A stretch of 5,700 nucleotides of DNA from Planctomycetota bacterium. Lineage in GTDB: Bacteria > Planctomycetota > Planctomycetia > Pirellulales > Pirellulaceae. Location: assembly GCA_026692885.1 (NCBI GenBank), contig JAPLNJ010000360.1:1-5700 (forward strand), in the 5' to 3' direction. Under the pieces are notes generated by a model, which saw nothing but the letters and a program-made list of their open reading frames with translations, ran no database searches and was not told the origin of the DNA. The position numbers were made by a program, and so were the translations under genes. Shown in pieces: positions 1-5,375 of the stretch (the first letter of the stretch is position 1; the number at the start of each line of letters is the position of its first letter).

Positions 1-212
1 TGCTCGACATTATACAGGACACGGAGGTCACGGACACGCAGTTCGAACTCCGCCAGCGGGTTCGGCCGAAGACGCCGGATCGCTTTGGTTGGAATCGTTG
101 GTTGGTCTCGCAACCGAGCCGTGACTGCCGCCTTGATGACGCGTTGGTCGCGAACCGGCAGCGCTCGCAGTTGCGTGTCAGCTTCGTCGGTAATCGTAAT
201 TAGAAACGTCAT
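1..212 (-). CDS. RelE/ParE-superfamily toxin, N-terminal part (cut by window edge)
   Basis: The first 70 codons of a minus-strand gene that runs off the left edge. The product starts MTFLITITDEADTQLRALPV and ends, as far as visible, LRVRDLRVLYNVE. The early A..L..L pattern, the basic helix (RDQRVIKAAVTARL), the NPLAEFELRV strand and the R-V-L-Y strand are the layout of RelE/ParE-type toxins, where ..yrlRvgdyRvlY.. is the family signature. Members are usually 85-100 residues, so about 20-30 codons are missing. RelE enzymes cut mRNA on the ribosome and ParE proteins poison gyrase; the visible part does not decide between them. No clear Shine-Dalgarno site precedes the ATG at 212. No recognisable antitoxin lies upstream, where a repeat-rich stretch occupies the usual place; an antitoxin could instead follow beyond the left edge, as in HigBA-type systems. 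The start codon lies inside a 12-bp inverted repeat. Confidence 0.8.
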   Translation of the reverse strand, partial: MTFLITITDEADTQLRALPVRDQRVIKAAVTARLRDQPTIPTKAIRRLRPNPLAEFELRVRDLRVLYNVE

Positions 213-282
213 CGCGAAACCGAACGGCTGAAGAGACAACTGGGATCAACGACCCGTTCCAGGTTACCCGTTCGCGATGACG
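207..282. repeat. 12-bp inverted repeat spanning the toxin start codon
   Basis: CGTCATCGCGAA at 207-218 and its exact reverse complement TTCGCGATGACG at 271-282 are separated by 52 bp. The left arm contains the ATG of the RelE/ParE-like gene. Toxin-antitoxin operons are usually autoregulated through inverted repeats near their start, so this could be an operator. It could also be a small duplication-inversion. The regulatory role is inference. Confidence 0.4.
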
Positions 283-300
283 CACGCAACTGGCCGCGGC

Positions 301-390
301 AAGTCAGGCCGCGGCAGGTCAGGCGGCGGCAGGTCAGGCGGCGGCAGGTCAGGCGGCGGCAGGTCAGGCGGCGGCAGGTCAGGCGGCTAC
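301..390. repeat. Tandem array of six 15-bp units (minisatellite)
   Basis: Six head-to-tail copies with consensus AGGTCAGGCGGCGGC. Units at 316, 331, 346 and 361 are identical. The first (301-315) has two changes and the last (376-390) ends CTAC instead of CGGC. A degenerate half unit (GGCCGCGGC) precedes the array at 292-300. Because 15 is a multiple of three, copy-number changes never shift a reading frame: the plus strand reads GRSGG repeats and the minus strand LTCRR repeats. The degenerate outer units and identical inner ones are typical of an array growing by slippage. There are no unique spacers, so this is not CRISPR. Confidence 0.9.
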
Positions 391-506
391 GGCAACATGT
401 CCGCGAACGTGCTGCGAAATGGCGGCCCGAACTATTCAATTCTCCCGCCGACCCGCGTCATTCTCGGGCGAGTTCGACGGCTAAACGCTCACTGATAGCG
501 GACGGT

Positions 507-535
507 AAACTAACGCGATACCCGCGAGATGTCAA
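507..535 (-). promoter_or_regulatory. Possible sigma-70 promoter reading toward the toxin
   Basis: On the minus strand a perfect TTGACA (-35, 530-535) is followed after 17 bp by TAGTTT (-10, 507-512, only 3 of 6 consensus positions). The spacer contains CGCG-5-CGCG, a small symmetric motif at 514-526. Transcription would begin near 500 and cross the 15-bp array before reaching the toxin start at 212. Planctomycete promoters are poorly defined, so this is a weak call. Confidence 0.3.
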
Positions 536-627
536 GCATTTGCGACACAGCCCCTCAGATTGAGACTCGCAGTATTTGTTGGCCATAATGCTGCGCGCTA
601 GATGCCGTCACTGCTACCTGGTCCCGT

Positions 628-789
628 CCGAGAAGCTCCCGACGTAAGTCGGTGAGAGCAGTCCCGCCAACTCCTAACACCGCGGCGCCTCACCGAGTTC
701 TCCCGACTCGTCGGGCCTGCCGGATAGGGGGCTCCGGGTTAGCCACAGGGCGGGAACACTCCCACCGACTTACGTCGGGAGCTTCTCGG
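628..789. repeat. 162-bp palindromic element with 27-bp perfect arms and three related hairpins
   Basis: Bases 628-654 and 763-789 are perfect reverse complements (27 of 27). The pairing continues inward, with interruptions, through 656-658/759-761 (GAG/CTC) and 662-668/749-755 (TCCCGCC/GGCGGGA), giving a stem of about 37 pairs around an 80-nt loop. Each arm also contains its own small hairpin with the stem CCGAC/GTCGG (639-652 and 765-778). The loop holds a third, stronger one, CCCGAC-TC-GTCGGG (702-715), preceded by CCGAG at 693 as in the left arm. It is therefore a diverged third copy of the arm. No target-site duplication flanks the element and there is no internal ORF. It could be a REP/BIME-like or MITE-like dispersed element, or a structured RNA; which of these is not decidable here. 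Confidence 0.7.
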
Positions 790-872
790 GGGCGATCACG
801 ACACGGCTAGCCCTTCGCAACGTTATGATCAAGGCCGGGCCCGCGAGAAGGAACTGCATCCGGTCGCAGCCG

Positions 873-2231
873 CTAAGGAGAATCCTCACTCCCCTCGCGT
901 TTCTCCAATTGGATAGCGCGGAGTTTGTAAATCAACGCGCGGCGGCTGATGCCTAACTTCTTCGCGGCGTGGGTGCGGTTGCCCTGGCACTCCTCCAAGG
1001 TCGCAAGAATGGTGGCTCGTTCGACCTGCGAGAGGCGTCCCGTGTCAGCCACCGCGTGGTCGGCGGAGACCGTCAGGGCGGCGAGCTTCGGCGGCAGGTG
1101 CTCCGGCAGGATGATGTCGCCGCGACAAAGTAAGCAGGCCCGCTGAATGGCATTGCGGAGTTCGCGGACGTTGCCCGGCCAGGAGTAACTCACCAGACAC
1201 TGCACAGCGTGCGGCGAGAGCCGGACCGGTGCCCCGGCAAATTCGATGGCAAACTGCCGGGCCAACGGCAGGATATCGCCCGAGCGGTCCCGCAGCGGCG
1301 GCACGATCAATTCGACGACGTTGATCCGATAGTACAGATCCTCGCGAAAGCGACCTTCGCGGACGGCGTCGGTCAGGTCGCAGTTGGTGGCCGCCACCAG
1401 GCGGGCATCGACTTCGACGGGCACGTCGCTACCGATCGGCGTGATCTGCCCGGCTTCGAGTGCACGCAGCAGTTTGGGCTGTAAGTGCAGGGGCATTGCG
1501 CCAATCTCGTCCAGGAATAACGTCCCCTGATGAGCGGACCGGAAGAAGCCGAGTTGGACCGCCTGGGATCCCGTGAAGGCCCCTTTGATATGCCCGAACA
1601 ATTCGCTTTCGATGAGCGTTTCGGGCAGTCCGGCGCAGTTCGCGGCCACGAAGGGATGCGCGGCTCGGGGACTCCATCGGTGGATCAGTTGGGCAATGAT
1701 CTCTTTGCCCACACCGCTCTCGCCCAGGATCAAGACAGGGGCATTGGACGGCGCGACAACGGCGGCGGTTTCGATCACCCGGCACATGGCCGGACTCTCG
1801 CAGATCACGCCGGGAGGCAGCGACAACGGGGTCTTGTCTCCGCGGCGGGGGCCGCCCTCGGCGGGTCCAATCGCGTCGGCGATGGCCGCCTCCAACTCGT
1901 CCAGATCGATCGGCTTCGAGAGGTAGTCATCCGCGCCGCTCTTCATGGCCGCCACCGCCTGACGGAGATCGGCGAACGCGGTGATCAGCAAGACGGGCAG
2001 GTCGGCCGCGATGCGGCGGATCTCGCCGAGGGCCTCGATGCCGCTCAGGCCCGGCAAACGCACGTCCAGCAGCACCATGTCCGGGGCCGCGTGACGAATG
2101 GCCGCTAGGGCTTCTTCGGCGGAGGCGGCTTCGGTCACACAGAACCCCAACGAATGCAGAAAACTGCTCAACAAACGGCGTTGAGCCGCTTCGTCGTCGA
2201 CGACCAGGATGGTTTGCTGTCGCTCAGTCAT
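873..2231 (-). CDS. Sigma-54-dependent response regulator (NtrC/ZraR type)
   Basis: A 452-residue transcription activator with the full NtrC layout. The receiver domain (about 6-122) has the acidic pair D12-D13, phosphoacceptor D56, T84 and K106. The AAA+ domain (about 142-383) has Walker A GESGVGKE (170-177), the sigma-54-contacting GAFTG loop (217-221), Walker B GTLFLDEIG with D241-E242, arginine fingers in REDLYYRIN (R296, R302) and sensor II WPGNVREL (351-358). A Fis-type helix-turn-helix lies near 418-440 (NRTHAAKKLGISRRALIYKL). All residues needed for ATP hydrolysis and sigma-54 remodelling are visible. Phosphorylation by the adjacent kinase should license promoter opening by sigma-54 RNA polymerase. 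I chose the ATG at 2231, which overlaps the kinase stop as ATGACTGA (8 bp, translational coupling). A GTG at 2264 would add 11 residues before the receiver domain and overlap the kinase by 41 bp. Target genes are not evident in the window. Confidence 0.95.
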   Translation of the reverse strand: MTERQQTILVVDDEAAQRRLLSSFLHSLGFCVTEAASAEEALAAIRHAAPDMVLLDVRLPGLSGIEALGEIRRIAADLPVLLITAFADLRQAVAAMKSGADDYLSKPIDLDELEAAIADAIGPAEGGPRRGDKTPLSLPPGVICESPAMCRVIETAAVVAPSNAPVLILGESGVGKEIIAQLIHRWSPRAAHPFVAANCAGLPETLIESELFGHIKGAFTGSQAVQLGFFRSAHQGTLFLDEIGAMPLHLQPKLLRALEAGQITPIGSDVPVEVDARLVAATNCDLTDAVREGRFREDLYYRINVVELIVPPLRDRSGDILPLARQFAIEFAGAPVRLSPHAVQCLVSYSWPGNVRELRNAIQRACLLCRGDIILPEHLPPKLAALTVSADHAVADTGRLSQVERATILATLEECQGNRTHAAKKLGISRRALIYKLRAIQLEKREGSEDSP

Positions 2232-3558
2232 GGATCCCGTCCAGCCAGAAGATCGCTCCGCCACCGGGCCGCGGCGTATAGCCTACTTCCCAACCGTGGG
2301 CCGCGGCAATGCGCCGCACGATGGCCAATCCGAGACCCGTGCCGTTGACGCGGGTGGTGAAATAGGGCGAGAACAGCCGGGAGGCCGTGTCGGCCGGAAC
2401 GCCCGGCCCGTGGTCGGCCACTTCGATGCGGTGGCGTCTGGCGTGCCCACGCTGCAGCGTTATCTCAATGGTCCCACTCTCCGGTGACCATTGGATAGCG
2501 TTCTGCAGGAGATTGAACAAGGCCTGACGTAACATCTCGCGATCAGCGGCCATCCGTTCGCCGTTCTCCAATGCTGCCCGTTGGAGTGTCAACTGTTTGG
2601 CATCCAAGTCCGGCTCCAACAGCGCCGCCAACTCGTCTGCCACTTGTCCGGGATCGATTGACTCGATTTTGGGATCACTGGGCCGGGCGAAGGTGAGAAA
2701 TTGATTGATCCGCGATGTGACGCGATCGCACTCTTCGACCAGGGATTGGACCTGTTGCTGCTGCTCCCCAGACCCCACATCCGCCTGGGCCAAACGCTGA
2801 GCCCAGCCACGAATCAGCCCGAGAGGATTTCGGGTCTCGTGGGCGAGACCAGCGGCGGCTTGATTCAATTCTCGCAGATGCCGAGCCTCAGCCTCCAGTA
2901 CCGCCTTGGCGGCAGCCAGACGGACCGTCATCCGCCACACCAGCGCCACACACAGCAGCAGTAGATTTCCGGCCAGAGCCACCGTAACACGCGACCAAGC
3001 GGCACGGCGGCAGTGCTCATCAGCACGCGTTCGATTCAAGAAGAGGATGGCGGAGTACTGCCCGCCAGGCAGAAACGGACTCGGCTTGTCTGCTTCCGCT
3101 TGCCACCGGGCACCAAAGCCCCGCCCACGTCCACCACCAAGACCACCTCCGGGTCCCATTCCGGGAACCTCCGCGGGCATGCGAAAATCAGCCACCAAGC
3201 GATATCCGGCCGGTTCCCACGATTCTGCACCGCCAACCAGGGGTGCCGGATGCAGGTGTTCGATACGGCCGGAGGACAGTAACAGCTGTCCTTGGGGCGA
3301 CGCGATGCCTGCCGCCAGCACATCCTTCGATTTGACCAACTCCTCCAACACGCCTTGGACCTGTTCTTCGAAGAATTGGCCAAGTCGCCGATGGGAACGG
3401 ATGCCGCTGACCAGCGCGTTCATCACGGATTCGCCCTGCCGCCGTAGCGTTTCCTGAGCAGCCTCGCGTTCGTGACAGTACTCGTGGTACTGCCAAGTGG
3501 CCAGGGCGCACCAGCCCACGAGCACGGCACCCCAGGTTGTCAGTCGCTGCCGGAACAT
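2224..3558 (-). CDS. Membrane sensor histidine kinase (ZraS/HydH-like)
   Basis: A 444-residue kinase, first gene of the two-component operon. One membrane helix lies near 8-24 and a second near 190-210, leaving an extracytoplasmic sensor of about 165 residues. This sensor starts with long helices (about 30-75), continues as a PAS/PDC-like fold (AAGIASPQGQLLLSSG), and contains a Gly/Arg-rich run (133-151). The cytoplasmic part has the H box AGLAHETRNPLG (phosphorylated H240), N box LFNLLQNAIQWSP (N353), G1 DHGPGVP (from D382), F box LFSPYFTT and G2 GTGLGLA (407-412 region), so the kinase should be active. Layout and partner resemble ZraS/ZraR (HydHG), which respond to zinc or envelope stress; the signal here is unknown. 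AAGGAG at 3565-3570, six bases before the ATG, supports the start. A sigma-54 promoter lies upstream. Confidence 0.93.
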   Translation of the reverse strand: MFRQRLTTWGAVLVGWCALATWQYHEYCHEREAAQETLRRQGESVMNALVSGIRSHRRLGQFFEEQVQGVLEELVKSKDVLAAGIASPQGQLLLSSGRIEHLHPAPLVGGAESWEPAGYRLVADFRMPAEVPGMGPGGGLGGGRGRGFGARWQAEADKPSPFLPGGQYSAILFLNRTRADEHCRRAAWSRVTVALAGNLLLLCVALVWRMTVRLAAAKAVLEAEARHLRELNQAAAGLAHETRNPLGLIRGWAQRLAQADVGSGEQQQQVQSLVEECDRVTSRINQFLTFARPSDPKIESIDPGQVADELAALLEPDLDAKQLTLQRAALENGERMAADREMLRQALFNLLQNAIQWSPESGTIEITLQRGHARRHRIEVADHGPGVPADTASRLFSPYFTTRVNGTGLGLAIVRRIAAAHGWEVGYTPRPGGGAIFWLDGIHD

Positions 3559-3564
3559 TGAGAA

Positions 3565-3570
3565 CTCCTT
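3565..3570 (-). promoter_or_regulatory. Shine-Dalgarno site of the kinase gene
   Basis: AAGGAG on the minus strand, six bases before the ATG at 3558. It is the strongest ribosome-binding site on the minus strand of this window and fixes the kinase start. Confidence 0.75.
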
Positions 3571-3653
3571 ACCGAACTAATAGCGTTTCGCCGTCGCGAG
3601 GGCAAGGCAGGACTCCCTGGCGACGGTCTTTCCCACGCGTGAGCGTGACGGAG

Positions 3654-3671
3654 GGGCAACTCGGATGCCAA
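3654..3671 (-). promoter_or_regulatory. Sigma-54 (-24/-12) promoter of the two-component operon
   Basis: The minus strand reads TTGGCATCCGAGTTGCCC. This has the invariant GG (3669-3668) and GC (3657-3656) exactly ten bases apart and matches most of the consensus TGGCAC-N5-TTGC. Transcription would begin near 3644, giving a leader of about 86 nt before the kinase ATG. The operon's second gene is itself a sigma-54 activator, so positive autoregulation is the natural reading. About 50-60 bp upstream, GTGA-TGCC-TCAC (3706-3717) is a small palindrome that could be an activator site, but it is weak. Confidence 0.6.
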
Positions 3672-3773
3672 TCGGTTCCCGGGCAAGCGAGATTCCGCGC
3701 CGCGTGTGAGGCATCACGTACCGGATTCATGCTTGCGGGCTCGGCCGACGCGTAACTGCGCAATAATTTCACA

Positions 3774-3923
3774 GTGTTCCGTGACCTGAGGCTGGCCTTT
3801 GCCACCGCGATGATTGGGATCTACGTCCTGCTGGTGGCGCAGATGGGATCCTTCACGGTGCCGCTGAGCGTCCTGTTGACTTATCAGAGCCGAACCGACA
3901 CACTCGACGGGCGTTGGCGCTGA
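3774..3923 (+). pseudogene. Short remnant of an RND efflux pump
   Basis: A 49-codon open frame whose first 31 residues (3774-3866) match my memory of the transmembrane part of AcrB/CusA-type RND transporters: FRDLRLAFATAMIGIYVLLV followed by AQMGSFTVPL. In intact pumps this reads roughly FRDmg.A...a...IYlLvVAqF.SF.vPL and is followed by the IPLT and GF-AL-GI-V-N helices. Here the similarity ends after VPL, the frame goes on with unrelated residues (SVLLTYQSRT...), and it stops at 3921. The upstream side is also cut: the same frame has a stop at 3753-3755. RND pumps are about 1000-1100 residues, so this is about 3% of a gene and cannot be functional. It lies divergent to the sensor kinase. The call rests on remembered family sequence, not on a search. 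Confidence 0.6.
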
Positions 3924-4027
3924 TCGTTAACACCCAGGGAATAGGAACCGAGGACTATGCTCGCACCTCCAGTGATCCGCGACTGGGGCGACCGCTACCG
4001 CCGGTTCGTCCAGGAGATTGCTGCGCG

Positions 4028-4483
4028 ATGAGGCTCTACCTGGACGTCTCCTGCCTGAACAGGCCCTTCGACGATCAACGGCAGACACGTGTCCGACTGG
4101 AAGCCGAGGCCGTCATCCTGATTTTCGAGCAGGCCGAGCGGGGACGGTGGACGCTGGTCTCGTCGGAGATGGCGGTGATTGAAGTCGACGCCATCCCAGA
4201 TGCCGTGCGGCAGGCCCGCGTCCGCTTGCTTTTGCCCGAAAGCCCGCACGTGCGTAAACTAGGTGAGGTCACCTTCCGACGCGCCGCCGAACTGGAAACG
4301 CTCGGTTTCAAACCCGCGGATGCCGTGCATCTGGCGGCCGCTGAAGAGTTGAGTGTGGACGTGTTCTTGAGCTGCGACGATCGGTTATGTCGACTGGCCA
4401 AACGCCGTCGGCGGCAGTTGCGGGTTGAAGTGGCTAATCCCTTGGAATGGCTGAAGGAGATCGGTGATGACGCTGACGCTTGA
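4028..4483 (+). CDS. PIN-domain ribonuclease, VapC-like toxin
   Basis: A 151-residue protein opening MRLYLDVSCLNRPFDD, the N-terminus of a recognisable PIN-domain group. Candidate metal-binding acids are D6, E47 (or E52), D98 in GFKPADAVHLAAAE and D117 in CDDR, which together make the usual PIN active site. The C-terminus NPLEWL is also typical of the group. PIN toxins cut RNA (tRNA, rRNA or mRNA) using Mg2+ or Mn2+. The ATG at 4028 is chosen because homology begins exactly there; a longer frame from 3914 adds 38 unrelated residues. AGGAG at 4012-4016 is 11 bases upstream, a little far. A 24-codon frame (3957-4031) ends in ATGA over this start and might couple translation. The small gene at 4467 overlaps the 3' end by 17 bp and is the likely antitoxin. 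Confidence 0.85.
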   Translation: MRLYLDVSCLNRPFDDQRQTRVRLEAEAVILIFEQAERGRWTLVSSEMAVIEVDAIPDAVRQARVRLLLPESPHVRKLGEVTFRRAAELETLGFKPADAVHLAAAEELSVDVFLSCDDRLCRLAKRRRRQLRVEVANPLEWLKEIGDDADA

Positions 4484-4682
4484 TCAGATTCGGCAAGAGG
4501 GGTTGGAGGCGCTGCGGCAACGACTAGGCCGGGCCGGGATGGTTCGTTTCTTACAGCAGTTCGAGACCGGTCAGGGGGACTACGCCCGTGAGCGCCACGA
4601 CTGGACCGACCAAACCACTCTGGCCGATCTGCGCGCGCTGACACGTCCCCAACCCCGCCGTGGTAGCGGTCCCCGTTCCTGA
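4467..4682 (+). CDS. Small protein after PIN toxin, probable antitoxin
   Basis: A 71-residue protein starting MTLTLDQIRQEGLEALRQRL. Its middle has a highly characteristic stretch, GMVRFLQQFETG (24-35) then GDYARERHDW (37-46), which I remember from uncharacterised small proteins encoded next to PIN genes. It has no AbrB, Phd or ribbon-helix-helix signature that I can see. The N-terminal third looks helical, and the tail (56-71) is Arg/Pro/Gly-rich and probably disordered. AAGGAG at 4454-4459 sits seven bases before the ATG at 4467, which decides against the GTG at 4464. The 17-bp overlap with the PIN gene implies coupled translation and supports a paired function. The order is toxin first, the reverse of classical VapBC. 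The antitoxin role is inferred from size, overlap and context. Confidence 0.7.
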   Translation: MTLTLDQIRQEGLEALRQRLGRAGMVRFLQQFETGQGDYARERHDWTDQTTLADLRALTRPQPRRGSGPRS

Positions 4683-4724
4683 CTTCGGTGTTACGGCTGA
4701 AACCTTGCATCTAGGAGCCACGCG

Positions 4725-4914
4725 GTGAAGATCGAAACGCCACAGATTGAAGCGTCGTACGCGGTAGCAAAGAGCGTCTATCTGTCTTCGCTCACAAAGG
4801 AAACGGGCGCAAGGCAACTCCAAGATCAAAGGGGGCAAAGATACTGTGGCCAACGCAATCGCATTGTGTCCAAATTGCCACCGAAAGCTACACTTTGGAG
4901 TCGTCGATGCCTAA
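4725..4914 (+). pseudogene. HNH endonuclease pseudogene (middle deleted, frameshifted)
   Basis: A GTG at 4725, with AGGAG at 4713-4717 seven bases upstream, opens MKIETPQIEASYAVAKSVYL and SSLTKETGARQL. This resembles the helical N-terminal segment found before HNH nuclease domains (..eqIe.aY.vAk.vY.g.lt..eGa..L). In the +1 frame, from about 4831 to the stop at 4912, the sequence reads GGKDTVANAIALCPNCHRKLHFG. This is the C-terminal HNH motif with its CPNCH zinc-binding pair. Intact proteins have roughly 150 or more residues between these parts; here they nearly touch. The likely history is one internal deletion that also changed frame. The original frame stays open to 4946 but encodes nonsense after about residue 33. 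The start signals are preserved, so decay looks recent, but the product cannot be an active nuclease. Confidence 0.65.
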
Positions 4915-5375
4915 CGCCGCGGGCAGGGTGGCATTCCAGAGCCTAAACAATGGGCGCGGGGAAGTAGCAACGGCGGACCAGGGGAATCGGGGGCACTCGC
5001 GAATCCACCACGCCCTTCGTTCGTCAGGGACGTGCCACGCGACCGGTCGCTGTGGTGGTCGAAACGTCCGCGCCAGTTCCGGAGATTCGTCCGACGCGAG
5101 GGCCGCTACCTGACCATCAGCCAGTTCGGACAGATCGCCCGCGATGACCGCCTCGTCGCCCGTGAAATCCGTCCAGGAATCCCCGACCTTCTTCTTCAGC
5201 ACTTCGGCCCAGCCGTCTTCGTTGATGCCGTGCTGCACCGACGTCTCGACGGCCTGGCCATCTTCCAGCAGGTAACGGTCGGTCTGATTTGCCCCTGCTC
5301 GGCTCCGCTCTCGCTTTATCAGATAGCGACGATTTCGAGATTTATCTTGGTTGGCTTACCAGACGGAGCAAGAAC
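4915..5375. other. 460-bp stretch without an intact gene
   Basis: Lies between the HNH pseudogene and thioredoxin. The minus strand has one long open frame from 5355 to the stop at 4888. Only its middle part (5283-5089) looks like real protein, and that is annotated separately. The rest of the frame (WHVPDERRAWWIRECPRF and onward) is low-quality sequence of the kind produced by translating repeat DNA. I found no RNA gene or terminator. Possible promoter sequence for thioredoxin in the AT-richer patch near 5318-5350 could not be resolved into boxes. Confidence 0.5.
5089..5283 (-). pseudogene. Fragment resembling the C-terminus of an efflux adaptor (HlyD/RND type)
   Basis: About 65 codons on the minus strand read TDRYLLEDGQAVETSVQHGI, then NEDGWAEVLKKKVGDSW, then GDEAVIAGDLSELADGQVAA. 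The pattern Y-x-LEDG-x-A-V-x-x-x-V-x-x-G-I-x-x-x-G-W-x-EVL, then GDE-V-(x)n-L-x-x-L-x-DGQ-V, is that of the last beta-barrel and membrane-proximal region of periplasmic adaptor proteins in tripartite efflux systems. No upstream adaptor parts (lipoyl, hairpin) are present: the frame begins after a stop at 5356-5358 and passes first through Arg-rich sequence. The fragment has no convincing start of its own. It would fit with the RND pump scrap at 3774, although that lies on the opposite strand. The identification is by pattern only and could be wrong. Confidence 0.4.

Larger units (their letters stand above)
213..872. other. 660-bp intergenic stretch, repeat-rich, no recognised gene
   Basis: No reading frame here gives a protein I recognise on either strand. 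The stretch contains the right arm of the 12-bp inverted repeat, the 15-bp tandem array (301-390), a possible minus-strand promoter (507-535) and a large palindromic element (628-789). A minus-strand frame at 209-439 and a plus-strand frame at 277-495 are open, but both are dominated by translated repeat units (LTCRR and GRSGG). I see nothing definite in 391-506, 536-627 or 790-872, including no T-tailed terminator after the response regulator gene. Confidence 0.6.

Noticed and set aside
301..390. CRISPR array
   Set aside because: Units are contiguous 15-mers with no spacers and there are no cas genes.
277..495. Plus-strand frame encoding GRSGG repeats, looking like a Gly/Arg-rich protein
   Set aside because: The repeat part is only the translated 15-bp array, there is no Shine-Dalgarno site, and the remainder matches nothing I know. 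The 12-bp inverted repeat explains its ATG.
628..789. Rho-independent terminator for the response regulator operon
   Set aside because: The stem is far longer than a terminator and no T-tract follows on either strand.
1530..2108. Long plus-strand frames opposite the response regulator
   Set aside because: They lie antisense to a well-supported gene in high-GC DNA and have no recognisable motifs.
2232..2264. GTG start for the response regulator 11 codons upstream
   Set aside because: The ATG at 2231 starts right before the receiver domain and gives a tight 8-bp overlap with the kinase; the extra residues are just kinase sequence in another frame.
2906..3457. Long plus-strand frame opposite the sensor kinase
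   Set aside because: Antisense shadow with Pro/Arg-rich nonsense; the kinase on the other strand has all its motifs.
3914..4027. 38-residue N-terminal extension of the PIN protein
   Set aside because: The PIN fold begins exactly at the ATG at 4028 and the extension has no family resemblance.
4888..5238. A complete 116-residue minus-strand gene
   Set aside because: Its GTG start falls in the middle of the adaptor-like segment, it has no ribosome-binding site, and its last half is uncharacteristic and runs across the HNH pseudogene end.
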